Shown piece after piece: positions 1 through 12,590 of a stretch of DNA of 64,000 bases. The notes under the pieces are model-generated. The model was given only the letters and a program-made list of their open reading frames with translations. It searched no databases and was not told where the DNA came from. The stretch is taken from assembly GCF_009907385.1 (NCBI RefSeq), contig NZ_JAAATR010000105.1:62001-126000 (forward strand), given 5' to 3'. The number at the start of each line of letters is the position of its first letter. Position 1 is the stretch's first letter. Both the position numbers and the translations under genes were made by a program. This stretch comes from Atlantibacter hermannii. GTDB taxonomy: Bacteria; Pseudomonadota; Gammaproteobacteria; Enterobacterales; Enterobacteriaceae.

Positions 1-168
1 TTAAAGACCCTGACGCCGTATCTTAACCAGTCGTTAAAGAGCTATTTTAATCAGCGGCCCGCCTACGTGTTGAGCGAAGACCGCACTAAAGGCGAGGCGC
101 TGGCGAAGCAGTATGCTAAAGGCATTGAAGTGAAACCGGGCGAGATTATTATTCCGTTTATTGACTGA
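1..168 (+). CDS. yceB: YceB family lipoprotein, 3' end only
   Basis: The first 56 codons of the window are open in frame 1 and end at TGA 166-168. The encoded tail (PYLNQSLKSYFNQRPAYVL, ending EIIIPFID) matches my memory of the C-terminus of E. coli YceB, a DUF1439 outer-membrane-type lipoprotein. The start and lipobox lie outside the window. In K-12 yceB also lies directly upstream of pyrC on the same strand, which supports the call. Function is not well established; only the C-terminal part can be seen. Confidence 0.85.
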   Translation, partial: LKTLTPYLNQSLKSYFNQRPAYVLSEDRTKGEALAKQYAKGIEVKPGEIIIPFID

Positions 169-213
169 TCCCACCGGGGGCGGCCACTGCCCCCATAATA
201 AAAAAGGATGCAA

Positions 214-229
214 ACGAAAACGTTTCCGC
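214..229 (+). promoter_or_regulatory. Putative PurR operator upstream of pyrC
   Basis: The 16-bp sequence ACGAAAACGTTTCCGC is a near-palindrome close to the PurR consensus ACGCAAACGTTTGCGT. It lies just upstream of a TATCCT -10-like hexamer (231-236). pyrC of E. coli is a known PurR-repressed gene, so placement and sequence agree. Binding itself is inferred. Confidence 0.75.
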
Positions 230-230
230 A

Positions 231-295
231 TATCCTTTGTGCCCGGCATAAATCCAGCCATTGTTGACTGATTTCCCACCAGCCGGAGCACGCTC
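231..295 (+). promoter_or_regulatory. pyrC promoter -10 and leader hairpin covering the RBS
   Basis: A -10-like TATCCT (231-236) is followed by CCGGC (243-247), which can pair with GCCGG (282-286). The Shine-Dalgarno GGAG (285-288) overlaps the right arm, 7 bases before the pyrC ATG at 296. In E. coli and Salmonella pyrC, pyrimidine supply selects the transcription start within this CCGG run; longer transcripts form the hairpin and block translation. The same arrangement is visible here; the mechanism is carried over from those species. Confidence 0.7.
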
Positions 296-1342
296 ATGAC
301 CGTATCATCCCAGGAATTAACAATCCGCCGCCCAGACGACTGGCACGTCCATTTACGCGATGGCGAAATGCTGAACATCGTGGTGCCTTATACCAGCGAA
401 ACCTATGGCCGCGCGATTGTCATGCCCAACCTGGCGCCGCCGGTCACCACGGTCGACGCTGCCCGCGCTTACCGCCAGCGTATTCTGGATGCCGTACCAG
501 CCGGTCACTCGTTTGAACCGTTAATGACCTGCTATCTGACCGACACCCTTGACCCCAACGAGCTGGAACGCGGGTTTAACGAAGGCGTGTTTACTGCCGC
601 CAAGCTCTATCCGGCCAACGCGACCACCAACTCCAGCCACGGCGTGACCAGTATCGATGCGATTATGCCAGTGCTGGAGCGAATGGAAAAAATCGGCATG
701 CCGCTGCTGGTTCACGGCGAAGTGACCCACGCCGATATCGATATTTTCGACCGGGAAGCGCGCTTTATCGAGACCGTGATGGCGCCGCTGCGCCAGCGCC
801 TGACCCAGCTGAAAGTGGTGTTTGAACATATCACCACCAAAGACGCCGCCCAGTATGTCGCGGACGGCAACGATCTGCTGGCCGCCACCATTACCCCGCA
901 ACACCTGATGTTTAACCGTAACCATATGCTGGTCGGCGGCGTGCGCCCTCATCTTTATTGCCTGCCCATTTTAAAACGCAGCGTTCACCAACAGGCGCTG
1001 CGCGAGCTGGTCGCCAGCGGCTGCGACCGGGTATTCCTCGGCACCGACTCCGCCCCCCATGCGCGGCATAAAAAAGAGACCAGCTGCGGCTGCGCAGGCT
1101 GCTTCAATGCGCCGTCCGCCCTGGGTGCCTACGCCACGGTGTTTGAAGAGATGAACGCGCTACATCATTTCGAAGGGTTCTGCTCGCTGAACGGTCCGCG
1201 TTTCTATGGCTTGCCGGTGAATGAAGCGCAAATCACGCTGGTCAAACAGGATCAAACCATCGCCCGGAGCATTGCTCTGAGCGACGACAACCTGATTCCG
1301 TTCCTGGCGGGTGAAACGGTGCGCTGGTCGGTAAAACGCTGA
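296..1342 (+). CDS. pyrC: Dihydroorotase
   Basis: This 348-residue protein is the zinc amidohydrolase that interconverts carbamoyl aspartate and dihydroorotate, the third step of UMP synthesis in the cytoplasm. The metal-binding HVHLRDG motif lies near residue 17-23, and the lysine of [12 protein letters not shown] (about residue 103) fits the carbamylated bridging lysine. A late GTDSAPH motif supplies the catalytic aspartate. Length equals the E. coli enzyme. The ATG at 296 has a GGAG Shine-Dalgarno. It is transcribed alone, with PurR and leader control upstream. Confidence 0.97.
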   Translation: MTVSSQELTIRRPDDWHVHLRDGEMLNIVVPYTSETYGRAIVMPNLAPPVTTVDAARAYRQRILDAVPAGHSFEPLMTCYLTDTLDPNELERGFNEGVFTAAKLYPANATTNSSHGVTSIDAIMPVLERMEKIGMPLLVHGEVTHADIDIFDREARFIETVMAPLRQRLTQLKVVFEHITTKDAAQYVADGNDLLAATITPQHLMFNRNHMLVGGVRPHLYCLPILKRSVHQQALRELVASGCDRVFLGTDSAPHARHKKETSCGCAGCFNAPSALGAYATVFEEMNALHHFEGFCSLNGPRFYGLPVNEAQITLVKQDQTIARSIALSDDNLIPFLAGETVRWSVKR

Positions 1343-1384
1343 CGGAGAAATATTTTCCGCCCCCTGTTGCAACCTGGGCCACTT

Positions 1385-1404
1385 AACTGTATAAATATCC
1401 AGTA
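1385..1404 (+). promoter_or_regulatory. LexA (SOS) box of dinI
   Basis: CTGT at 1387-1390, eight A/T-rich bases, then CCAG at 1399-1402 matches the CTGT-N8-ACAG LexA operator with one mismatch in the right half. It lies 20 bases before the dinI start, as in E. coli, where dinI is a strongly LexA-controlled gene. Confidence 0.85.
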
Positions 1405-1423
1405 TAAACAACAGGGGGCGATC

Positions 1424-1669
1424 ATGCGTATTGAAGTCACCATAGCTAAAACCACCGTATTACCACCCGGCGCGATTGACGCGTTGACGAATGAACTGAC
1501 GCGCCGTATTGAACACTCTTTTCCGGACAGCGGGAATCATGTCAGCGTGCGCTATGCTGCTGCCAATAATCTCTCTGTGCTGGGCGGCGCAAAAGAGGAC
1601 AAAGACCGTATCAGCGAGATCCTTCAGGAAACCTGGGAAAGTGCCGACGACTGGTTCTCTGCACCCTGA
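1424..1669 (+). CDS. dinI: DNA damage-inducible protein I
   Basis: An 81-residue protein nearly identical in pattern to E. coli DinI (starts MRIEVTIAKT, ends ETWESADDWF...). DinI is a small acidic cytoplasmic protein that binds RecA filaments and modulates RecA coprotease activity and UmuD processing in the SOS response. The start at 1424 was chosen over an upstream in-frame codon because it gives the family length, follows GGGGG at 1414-1418, and sits immediately after the LexA box. It is monocistronic. Confidence 0.96.
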   Translation: MRIEVTIAKTTVLPPGAIDALTNELTRRIEHSFPDSGNHVSVRYAAANNLSVLGGAKEDKDRISEILQETWESADDWFSAP

Positions 1670-1680
1670 ATTCGTGCTGT

Positions 1681-1723
1681 ATCAACATGCTGCTTATGCA
1701 CACTTCTGCCGCGGCATGTTGAT
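1681..1723 (+). repeat. 10-bp inverted repeat in the dinI 3' region
   Basis: ATCAACATGC (1681-1690) is repeated perfectly in inverse orientation as GCATGTTGAT (1714-1723) around a 23-base loop. It starts 12 bases after the dinI stop and precedes the apparent transcription terminator at 1771. No long T-run follows it. It may be an mRNA 3' structure. Confidence 0.6.
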
Positions 1724-1770
1724 GCATTTCGGATAGCGAAAATAAAAAAGTATTCTCTCATTGTGCATTT

Positions 1771-1795
1771 CCGGGCTCGCCGCCCGGCTTTTTAA
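1771..1795 (+). terminator. Rho-independent terminator after dinI
   Basis: CCGGGC (1771-1776), a five-base loop, GCCCGG (1782-1787) and CTTTTT form a standard intrinsic terminator about 100 bases beyond the dinI stop. Confidence 0.8.
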
Positions 1796-2036
1796 TATCC
1801 TCTTAACCGCAATTCTCTTTTCAGTTTTGTCTGTATTGCTGTGCTATAAACGCTTATTTATCCGAATAACTTACCGTTTTATTGTTCAAACAATTCCACG
1901 ATTTAAAAAAAATGTGTTGCAGGAAATATATTTTTTAGACGTTGGCGCGAATCCACTGATATACTGAAATTGCTTCAAGAAAAGACGCATTGAACCTCGA
2001 ACGACGTTGTCTATAAACACGATAAAGGGGGTTATA

Positions 2037-2291
2037 ATGGTAAAGAATAATGAAGTTATTCAAACGCATCCCCTTGTAGGATGGGATATCAGTACCGTCG
2101 ATAGCTACGATGCGATGATGCTACGTTTGCACTATCAGTCGCCAAATCGCCCTAATCAAGAAGATACCGAAGTTGGGCAAACCCTTTGGCTTACCACCGA
2201 CGTAGCCCGCCAGTTTATTTCGATTCTCGAAGCTGGCATTGCGAAAATAGAATCCAGTGATTACCAGGAAAACGATTATCGCAAACATTAG
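2037..2291 (+). CDS. bssS: Biofilm formation regulator BssS
   Basis: An 84-residue protein with the BssS core (NNEVIQTHPLVGWDISTVDS and TEVGQTLWLTTDVARQFI). BssS is a small cytoplasmic protein reported to influence biofilm formation, indole and AI-2 signalling in E. coli; its biochemical role is unknown. The ATG at 2037 is preferred to one ten codons upstream because AAAGGGGG lies just before it and the length matches the family. It lies between dinI and solA as in K-12. Confidence 0.93.
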   Translation: MVKNNEVIQTHPLVGWDISTVDSYDAMMLRLHYQSPNRPNQEDTEVGQTLWLTTDVARQFISILEAGIAKIESSDYQENDYRKH

Positions 2292-2312
2292 TTTGCTTAT
2301 CTTTTAATCGAC

Positions 2313-2337
2313 AGGCACCTTCGGGTGCCTTAATTTT
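2313..2337 (+). terminator. Rho-independent terminator after bssS
   Basis: AGGCACC, loop TTCG, GGTGCCT (2313-2330) followed by TAATTTT. The UUCG-type tetraloop and position 21 bases after the stop make it convincing. Confidence 0.85.
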
Positions 2338-2518
2338 ATGAATAATCTGATTGCTGCCGCTTATATAAATTTTACTTAAGCGTTGTTGCGCAAACATATC
2401 CTCATTGAAATCAGATAATATTCCCTGTGATTGGATTGCTCACGATTAGGGTAAATCTTGTTTCTTTTCCTCAGGTTCTTTACTCTGCACTCCCTTCACT
2501 CAAATGGAGAAAATGTCC

Positions 2519-3640
2519 ATGGAGTACGATCTCATTATTGTTGGCAGCGGGTCTGTGGGTGCCGCTGCCGGGTATTACGCCACCCGTGCGGGGCTGAAGG
2601 TGTTAATGACCGATTCGGCCCATCCGCCTCACAAAGAAGGCAGCCATCACGGTGAGTCACGCCTGATTCGCCATGCCTATGGCGAAGGTGAAAAGTACGT
2701 CCCGCTGGTGCTACGGGCGCAAGCGCTGTGGGATGAACTTCAACAGCTGAGCGGCGAGAAAATTTTCACCCGCAGCGGTGTGTTAAATCTGGGTCCGGCC
2801 CATTCCGAATTCCTGACGAACGTTGAGCAAAGCGCGCGCCAGTTTAGCCTGCCGCTGGAAAAACTCGACGCTCGCGCGCTGATGGCCCGCTGGCCTGAAA
2901 TCACCGTCCCGGCGGATTTTATCGGCCTGTTTGAACCCAACTCCGGCGTGCTGCACAGCGAGACCGCCATCGCCGCATGGATACGTCTGGCGGAACAAGC
3001 GGGCTGTGCCCAGCTGTTTAACTGCCCGGTGCAGGCCATACATACCGATGCGGACGGCGTAAGCATCGATACGTCTGAAGGCACCTTCCGTGGACGCAAA
3101 CTGCTGTTGAGCGCCGGAACCTGGGTTAAGCGCCTGATCCCTGAATTACCCATTACCCCGGTGCGCAAGATTTTCGCCTGGTATCAGGCCGATGGTCGCT
3201 ACAGTACCAATAACCGTTTCCCGGCTTTTACCGGGGAATTGCCCAATGGCGATCAGTTTTATGGTTTCCCCGCAGACAATAACGAGCTGAAAATCGGCAA
3301 GCACAACGGCGGGCAAATTATTAGCGCGCCTGAAGAGCGTAAACCGTTCGGCGCGGTACATACCGATGGCGCGGAAGCCTTCCCGTTTTTACGGCATATC
3401 CTGCCGGGTATCGGCGGCTGTCTGTATGGCGCGGCCTGCACTTACGATAATTCACCCGATGAGGATTTTATTATCGATACGCTGCCCGGCGCGCCCAATG
3501 CCCTGGTGATAACCGGCCTGAGCGGGCACGGCTTTAAGTTCGCGTCGGTACTGGGTGAAATCGCCTGCGACTTTGCAAAAAACGCCGCGCCTCAGTTTGA
3601 TCTTTCGCCTTTCGCCCTGAGCCGCTTTAAAACTGTATGA
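2519..3640 (+). CDS. solA: N-methyl-L-tryptophan oxidase
   Basis: A 373-residue flavoprotein of the monomeric sarcosine oxidase family, which oxidatively demethylates N-methyl-L-tryptophan with release of formaldehyde and peroxide. The FAD-binding [18 protein letters not shown] motif is at the N-terminus. The cysteine of [14 protein letters not shown] corresponds to the residue that carries covalent FAD. The start at 2519 (MEYDLII) matches E. coli and has GGAG at 2507-2510; ATGs at 2504 and 2513 would add five and two residues. Transcribed alone. Confidence 0.95.
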   Translation: MEYDLIIVGSGSVGAAAGYYATRAGLKVLMTDSAHPPHKEGSHHGESRLIRHAYGEGEKYVPLVLRAQALWDELQQLSGEKIFTRSGVLNLGPAHSEFLTNVEQSARQFSLPLEKLDARALMARWPEITVPADFIGLFEPNSGVLHSETAIAAWIRLAEQAGCAQLFNCPVQAIHTDADGVSIDTSEGTFRGRKLLLSAGTWVKRLIPELPITPVRKIFAWYQADGRYSTNNRFPAFTGELPNGDQFYGFPADNNELKIGKHNGGQIISAPEERKPFGAVHTDGAEAFPFLRHILPGIGGCLYGAACTYDNSPDEDFIIDTLPGAPNALVITGLSGHGFKFASVLGEIACDFAKNAAPQFDLSPFALSRFKTV

Positions 3641-3644
3641 CAGA

Positions 3645-3662
3645 GGGGTGGGCTTCCACCCC
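3645..3662 (+). terminator. Hairpin after solA
   Basis: GGGGTGG, loop GCTT, CCACCCC lies five bases beyond the solA stop. A long T-run is missing (CGTTAATCCCTT follows), so it may be a weak or Rho-assisted terminator. Confidence 0.55.
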
Positions 3663-3727
3663 CGTTAATCCCTTACGGCGCGGTAAACGGGTAAAATGCC
3701 GCTGACTTTTCTGATACGGACTTAACC

Positions 3728-3841
3728 ATGCGTCGGCTCTTTCATTTTCTGGTCAATAATGTGCGCGAACATCTGGTACTTTACCTGGTGCTGTGGTCGT
3801 TGCTGGCCATTATCGATCTGATCTGGATTTGGTTTTTCTGA
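3728..3841 (+). CDS. yceO: Small hydrophobic protein YceO
   Basis: A 37-codon frame starts [16 protein letters not shown] and ends in a single strongly hydrophobic segment rich in Leu, Ile, Trp and Phe. It resembles E. coli YceO (46 residues, as I recall), which occupies the same place between solA and yceJ. It is probably a single-pass inner-membrane small protein of unknown role. No ATG exists further upstream in frame, so the N-terminus is shorter than in K-12. Confidence 0.7.
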   Translation: MRRLFHFLVNNVREHLVLYLVLWSLLAIIDLIWIWFF

Positions 3842-4073
3842 CCAACAAAGCATCAATAAAATTGACGTAGATTGACAGAATGCTGACGCAAATTTAACCT
3901 TGCGCGCCCTTTCAATACCCTTACTCCCCCCAACGCTTTGCTTAATTTCGCCTTTGCTACGTACCTTTTATTCATTCAATTTCTTTGATGAAGTGCTTCC
4001 ATTTTTTTGGATTGCTTTTAGTTCGCGCTCACGCCATTGTTGCAGCAACTTTAAAATTTAACAGGCATACAAC

Positions 4074-4625
4074 ATGCAGTGGCGTAACTCACCCACCCGA
4101 TACGGACATCTTTCAGTGATCCTGCACTGGGCCATCGCCCTTACCGTTTACGGTATGTTCGGGCTTGGCTTATGGATGGTGACCCTCAGCTATTACGATG
4201 GCTGGTATCACAACGCTCCTGAGTTGCATAAAAGCATTGGCATCCTGTTGATGATGGCGATGGTGGTTCGCCTGGCCTGGCGCATGATTTCGAAGCCGCC
4301 GCGCGCCCTGCCGACTTACTCCCCGTTGACCCGCATCGCGGCGGCGGCGGGCCATGCCCTGCTCTATCTGCTGCTTTTCGCGATTCTGATTAGCGGTTAC
4401 CTGATTTCTACCGCCGACGGCAAGCCCATCAGCGTATTTGGCTGGTTCGAAGTGCCCGCCACCCTAAGCGATGCCGGCGTGCAGGCCGATCTCGCCGGTC
4501 AAGTCCACTTGTGGCTGGCCTGGGGCGTCGTCATCTTTTCTGTCTTACATGCGCTTGCCGCGTTGAAACACCACTTTATCGATAAAGATGCCACCCTGAA
4601 GCGGATGCTCGGGAAAGCGTCATAA
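4074..4625 (+). CDS. yceJ: Cytochrome b561 family protein YceJ
   Basis: A 183-residue integral membrane protein with about four hydrophobic helices. Histidines suited to haem b ligation occur at HWAIA, ELHKSIG, GHALL and QVHLW. It belongs to the superoxide-oxidase/cytochrome b561 family that moves electrons between ubiquinone and the periplasmic side. yceI follows 20 bases later on the same strand, forming the conserved yceJ-yceI operon. The exact substrate of YceJ is not known. E. coli YceJ is about 188 residues. Confidence 0.93.
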   Translation: MQWRNSPTRYGHLSVILHWAIALTVYGMFGLGLWMVTLSYYDGWYHNAPELHKSIGILLMMAMVVRLAWRMISKPPRALPTYSPLTRIAAAAGHALLYLLLFAILISGYLISTADGKPISVFGWFEVPATLSDAGVQADLAGQVHLWLAWGVVIFSVLHALAALKHHFIDKDATLKRMLGKAS

Positions 4626-4645
4626 CTAAGGACTAAGGAGCGAAA

Positions 4646-5221
4646 ATGAAAAAAAGCCTGCTGGGGTTAACCATGGGTGCCCTGTTATTTACCACCGGTT
4701 CCGCCGTGGCTGCGGATTACGTTATCGACAAACAGGGCCAGCATGCCTTTGTTAACTTCCGCATTCAGCACCTGGGCTACAGCTGGCTGTACGGCACGTT
4801 CCGCGATTTCGACGGCTCGTTCACCTTTGATGAGAAAAACCCGGCAGCGGATAAAGTGAATGTCACCATCAACACGAACAGCCTGGATACCAACCACGCT
4901 GAGCGTGACAAGCACCTGCGTAGCGCGGATTTCCTGAACGTAACCAAATTCCCGCAGGCGACGTTCACCTCGACGGAAGTGAAGAAAGACGGTGAAGGGC
5001 TGGATATCACCGGTAACCTGACCCTCAACGGCGTGACCAAACCGGTGACGCTGGATGCCAAATTAATCGGCCAGGGCAGCGACCCGTGGGGCGGCCAGCG
5101 CGCAGGTTTTGAGGCCAGCGGTAAAATTCATCTCAAAGATTTTAATATCACCACCGACCTGGGCCCGGCGTCTCAGGACGTTGAGCTGATCATTTCTGTG
5201 GAAGGCGTGCAGAAGAAATAA
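4646..5221 (+). CDS. yceI: Periplasmic YceI family protein
   Basis: A 191-residue secreted protein with a clear signal peptide ([14 protein letters not shown] to SAVAA). The mature part is a YceI-like lipocalin fold that binds polyisoprenoid or fatty-acyl ligands in characterised homologues. E. coli YceI is induced by high pH and osmotic stress. It is translated from ATG 4646 with AAGGAG just upstream and is co-transcribed with the b561-type gene yceJ, which suggests a link to quinone or isoprenoid chemistry. The role itself is inferred. Confidence 0.94.
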   Translation: MKKSLLGLTMGALLFTTGSAVAADYVIDKQGQHAFVNFRIQHLGYSWLYGTFRDFDGSFTFDEKNPAADKVNVTINTNSLDTNHAERDKHLRSADFLNVTKFPQATFTSTEVKKDGEGLDITGNLTLNGVTKPVTLDAKLIGQGSDPWGGQRAGFEASGKIHLKDFNITTDLGPASQDVELIISVEGVQKK

Positions 5222-5226
5222 CCGGT

Positions 5227-5252
5227 CCCCGCGCGGCGGCTGCCGCGAGGGG
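5227..5252. terminator. Hairpin between convergent yceI and trhO
   Basis: Nested arms CCCC/GGGG and CGCGGC/GCCGCG (one mismatch between them) enclose loop GGCT in the 36-base gap between the converging stops. It could end transcription in either direction, although T-runs are poor. Confidence 0.5.
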
Positions 5253-5257
5253 TAAGG

Positions 5258-6307
5258 TCACTCGGGGTCGGGAATGCCCAGTTTGGTATTTAACCGCCCC
5301 CGGGATTTATTAAAGATTTTCGCGCCGTTTTCCCGCCCGGCACGCAGTTGACGCTGCTGCTCTTCCGGTAACGCCAGTTCGTGCTGGCATTTCTCGCTAC
5401 AGCAGCCGTTAAATTTTTCGGCACACGCCGGGCACTGAATAAACAGCAGATGGCAACCGTCGTTTTTGCAGTTGGTGTGAGTGTCGCACGCCGCACCGCA
5501 CTGGTGGCAGTGGGCTATCACGTCATTACTGATCCGCTCGCCCATTCGCTCATCAAAAACAAAGTTTTTACCGACGAAACGCACCGGCAGCCCCTGCTCG
5601 CGGGCGCGACGGGCATATTCAATGATCCCGCCCTCGATGTGCCAGACCTGCTTAAAACCGTTATGGCGCATCCAGGCGCTGGCCTTTTCGCAGCGAATGC
5701 CGCCGGTGCAGTACATGACGATTTTTTTGTCTTTATGCGCTTCCATCATCTCGACGGCTTTTGGCAACTGTTCGCGGAAGGTATCCGCCGGAATTTCCAG
5801 CGCATTTTCGAAATGGCCCACTTCGTATTCGTAATGGTTACGCATATCGATAAACACGGCGTCAGGATCGTCGAGCATGGCGTTGACTTCAGCAGCCTTC
5901 AGGTATTCCCCGACGTCGCTGGCGTCAAACTGCGGATCGTCAATGCCGTCCGCCACGATGCGATCGCGCACTTTCATCCGCAGCACCCAAAACGATTTTC
6001 CGTCGTCATCCACCGCGATATTCAACCGCAGGCCGTTGAGCGCCGGATCAAAACCGTACAGCAGCTCACGCAGCGCCTCAAGGTTACTGGCCGGCACGCT
6101 AATCTGGGCGTTAATTCCCTCGCTGGCGAGATAAACGCGGCCAAACACCTTCAGCTCGACAAACGCCTGATACAGCGCGTCGCGGGTGGCCTGAGGATTC
6201 ACGATGGTAAAATATTTATAGAATGAGACTGTAGTGCGCGGCTCGGTTTCCGCCAGCATACGCGCCCTGAGTTCCTCATTCGAAATGCGGTTATGCAACA
6301 CTGGCAT
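5258..6307 (-). CDS. trhO: tRNA uridine 34 hydroxylase TrhO
   Basis: A 349-residue rhodanese-domain protein (YceA) that makes 5-hydroxyuridine at tRNA position 34, oxygen-dependently. The rhodanese active loop [14 protein letters not shown] holds the catalytic cysteine. A C-terminal cysteine cluster ([19 protein letters not shown], then [12 protein letters not shown]) looks like a zinc site. An upstream in-frame extension of 15 codons exists; 6307 (MPVLHNRIS) matches E. coli and is preferred. It is divergent from lpxL and convergent with yceI. Confidence 0.94.
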   Translation of the reverse strand: MPVLHNRISNEELRARMLAETEPRTTVSFYKYFTIVNPQATRDALYQAFVELKVFGRVYLASEGINAQISVPASNLEALRELLYGFDPALNGLRLNIAVDDDGKSFWVLRMKVRDRIVADGIDDPQFDASDVGEYLKAAEVNAMLDDPDAVFIDMRNHYEYEVGHFENALEIPADTFREQLPKAVEMMEAHKDKKIVMYCTGGIRCEKASAWMRHNGFKQVWHIEGGIIEYARRAREQGLPVRFVGKNFVFDERMGERISNDVIAHCHQCGAACDTHTNCKNDGCHLLFIQCPACAEKFNGCCSEKCQHELALPEEQQRQLRAGRENGAKIFNKSRGRLNTKLGIPDPE

Positions 6308-6521
6308 GGTGTTCGTTCCTGCAATCGGTAAGGTGAATTTATCGCGCGGCATGATATAGCATTTAACACCAATTTACATCCACGCAATCTACGCTACATT
6401 TGCACCCTTATTTCAACAAAATCACCGACAGCGTCGGCTAACCCTCTGAGATTTTTGGTCCTGAGAAAAATTAATGCCACAATAGGCCCTATAGTTTCTC
6501 GATTCGTTATTCAGGAAATTC

Positions 6522-7442
6522 ATGACTCAATTACCTACCTTCTCGCGTCGTCTGCTTCATCCCCGTTACTGGCTAACATGGCTGGGTATCGGTGTGCTCT
6601 GGCTGGTGGTTCTGCTGCCTTATCCGGTGATCTATCGCCTCGGCTGCGGCACAGGCCGCCTGGCGATGCGCTTTATGAAGCGCCGCGCGCGCATCGCGTA
6701 CCGTAACCTTGAGCTGTGCTTCCCCGAAAAATCGGATGCGGAACGCCATCAGATGGTGGTCAAGAACTTTGAATCTGTCGGTATGGGCCTGATGGAAACC
6801 GGGATGGCCTGGTTCTGGCCCACCTGGCGCGTTGAACGCTGGTTCGATGTGTCCGGCACCGGGCATATCAAAGCGGTGCAGGATCAGGGTAAAGGCGTGC
6901 TGCTGATTGGCGTTCACTTCCTGACGCTGGAGCTGGGGGCGCGGATTTTCGGGATCCACAACCCGGGTATCGGCGTGTATCGCCCCAACGACAATCCCCT
7001 ACTCGACTGGCTGCAAACCTGGGGCCGGATGCGTTCCAATAAAGCGATGATCGATCGCAAAGATCTCAAAGGCATGGTGCGGGCACTGAAAAACGGCGAC
7101 ATCATCTGGTATGCGCCGGATCATGATTACGGCCCGCGCAGCAGCGTATTTGTGCCGTTTTTCGCCGTCGATCAGGCCGCAACGACCACCGGCACCTGGA
7201 TGCTGGCGAAAATGTCCCGCGCCTGCGTGGTGCCGTTTGTGCCGCGCCGCAAGCCAGATGGCACAGGATATGAGATGGTGATCCTCGAGCCGGAATGCAA
7301 TCCACCGCTGGAAACCGCCGAAGAGACTGCCCGCTGGATGAACGGCGTGGTGGAGCGCTGCATTATGATGGCGCCGGAGCAGTATATGTGGTTGCACCGC
7401 CGGTTTAAAACGCGCCCGGAAGGCGTGCCCTCGCGTTATTGA
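6522..7442 (+). CDS. lpxL: Lauroyl acyltransferase of lipid A
   Basis: A 306-residue inner-membrane enzyme that transfers laurate from acyl-ACP to Kdo2-lipid IVA. One N-terminal membrane segment (about residues 17-40) anchors it. The HX4E catalytic dyad is visible as H132 and E137 within [12 protein letters not shown]. Length and position match E. coli LpxL (HtrB), which lies beside trhO there. The cold-shock paralogue LpxP is a less likely identity given the neighbourhood. Confidence 0.94.
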   Translation: MTQLPTFSRRLLHPRYWLTWLGIGVLWLVVLLPYPVIYRLGCGTGRLAMRFMKRRARIAYRNLELCFPEKSDAERHQMVVKNFESVGMGLMETGMAWFWPTWRVERWFDVSGTGHIKAVQDQGKGVLLIGVHFLTLELGARIFGIHNPGIGVYRPNDNPLLDWLQTWGRMRSNKAMIDRKDLKGMVRALKNGDIIWYAPDHDYGPRSSVFVPFFAVDQAATTTGTWMLAKMSRACVVPFVPRRKPDGTGYEMVILEPECNPPLETAEETARWMNGVVERCIMMAPEQYMWLHRRFKTRPEGVPSRY

Positions 7443-7448
7443 TCCCCC

Positions 7449-7470
7449 CGGCGGCAGGGCACTGCCGCCG
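7449..7470 (+). terminator. GC-rich hairpin after lpxL
   Basis: CGGCGGCAG, loop GGCA, CTGCCGCCG: a perfect 9-bp stem seven bases after the lpxL stop. The T-run is short (CGTTGT). Confidence 0.6.
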
Positions 7471-7580
7471 CGTTGTGGCGACCCTCTGATATTTCAGCAA
7501 TAAAATTTCACATTCATACTGGTAAATTGTCAGATTCGTCTATTCTTTCCTGAAAAGCCCATGCACACAGGGAGATTGCC

Positions 7581-7955
7581 ATGTCTATGTACGCCACACT
7601 TGAAGAAGCCATTGACGCCGCTCGCGAAGAGTTCCTTGCGGATAATCCCGGGATCGCTGAAGACGAGGCAAACATACAGCAGCTTAATATCCAGAAATAC
7701 ATCCTGCAGGATGGCGATATTATGTGGCAGGCTGAATTTTTTGCCGACGATAGCGAGGATGGCGAGTGTCTGCCGGTATTAACCGGTGAAGCCGCTCAGA
7801 GCGTGTTTGACGGCGATTTCGACGAAATCGAACTGCGCCAGGAGTGGCTGGAGGAAAATACTCTCCACGAATGGGACGAGGGCGAATTCCAGCTGGAACC
7901 GCCGCTGGATACCGAGGAAGGCCGGGCAGCAGCGGATGAGTGGGACGAACGGTAA
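7581..7955 (+). CDS. msyB: Acidic protein MsyB
   Basis: A 124-residue, extremely acidic cytoplasmic protein ending in DEWDER, matching E. coli MsyB over its whole length. MsyB was found as a multicopy suppressor of secY and secA mutations; its normal role is unclear. It ends one base from the convergent yceK stop. In K-12 mdtG lies between lpxL and msyB; here the two genes are separated only by about 140 bases. Confidence 0.93.
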   Translation: MSMYATLEEAIDAAREEFLADNPGIAEDEANIQQLNIQKYILQDGDIMWQAEFFADDSEDGECLPVLTGEAAQSVFDGDFDEIELRQEWLEENTLHEWDEGEFQLEPPLDTEEGRAAADEWDER

Positions 7956-7956
7956 G

Positions 7957-8184
7957 TTATTCGTAAGGGCCGTGACTCGCATCGATCGGCAGTAGCAGAG
8001 TATCAAATACCAGCGAAAACGGCAGATCGAGCACGGTAACGTAACGCCATGCCGAATCCCTGACATCCCACTGTACGCCGGGATAATACTGGTTGCCGTG
8101 CCCCTGTCCGGGTATGGTTCGGCTAATAATGCTGCCGCAGCCGCTTAACAGCATGGCGACCAGGATGATAACAACAGCGCGCAT
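7957..8184 (-). CDS. yceK: YceK/YidQ family lipoprotein
   Basis: A 75-residue protein with a short signal sequence and lipobox LLSGC (Cys at about residue 16), so a lipid-anchored envelope protein. It resembles E. coli YceK, which lies at the same place next to msyB and opgH. The function is unknown. It is transcribed away from opgH beyond a strong terminator and is therefore probably a separate unit. Confidence 0.88.
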   Translation of the reverse strand: MRAVVIILVAMLLSGCGSIISRTIPGQGHGNQYYPGVQWDVRDSAWRYVTVLDLPFSLVFDTLLLPIDASHGPYE

Positions 8185-8212
8185 TCAATAATTCCTGTCA
8201 GTCTTAGTGATA

Positions 8213-8241
8213 AAAAAGCCGGCCCTGGTGGCCGGCTTTTT
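8213..8241 (-). terminator. Rho-independent terminator of opgGH
   Basis: AAAAAGCCGGCC (8213-8224), loop CTGGT, GGCCGGCTTTTT: a 12-bp stem with U-runs in both directions. It sits 15 bases beyond the opgH stop and 28 bases before yceK. Confidence 0.9.
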
Positions 8242-8256
8242 ACATTGCAGTACAGT

Positions 8257-12370
<4,114 letters not shown>

Positions 12371-12590
12371 TCAATCCGATCCATTTTAATGGAAACTCAG
12401 GCTTTCCGACAACATAATCCCCTCTTTGTTCATCCCGCTGGCTCAGGGTTTATACAGTTGCGGGCGCAGGGATTCGTTTTGCGAGTTATACCTGGAGACA
12501 CTTACCAGGAGTTGGTGTAGGGTTGCCGACGAATTTACCCACATACGCACATAGCGATAAGACGAAAAGTCCGAGAGTTCGCGGAGTTAT

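Larger units (their letters stand above)
1670..2036. other. dinI-bssS intergenic region
   Basis: These 367 bases hold the inverted repeat at 1681-1723, the hairpin terminator near 1771 and an A/T-rich stretch before bssS. An open stretch of 68 codons at 1761-1967 starts inside the terminator hairpin and lacks a ribosome site, so I do not accept it. No RNA gene is recognised. Confidence 0.6.

Noticed and set aside
1761-1967. 68-codon frame between dinI and bssS
   Set aside because: Begins within the dinI terminator hairpin, with no ribosome site or similarity.
5381-6226. 281-codon plus-strand frame opposite trhO
   Set aside because: Antisense to a well-supported gene and without its own start signals.
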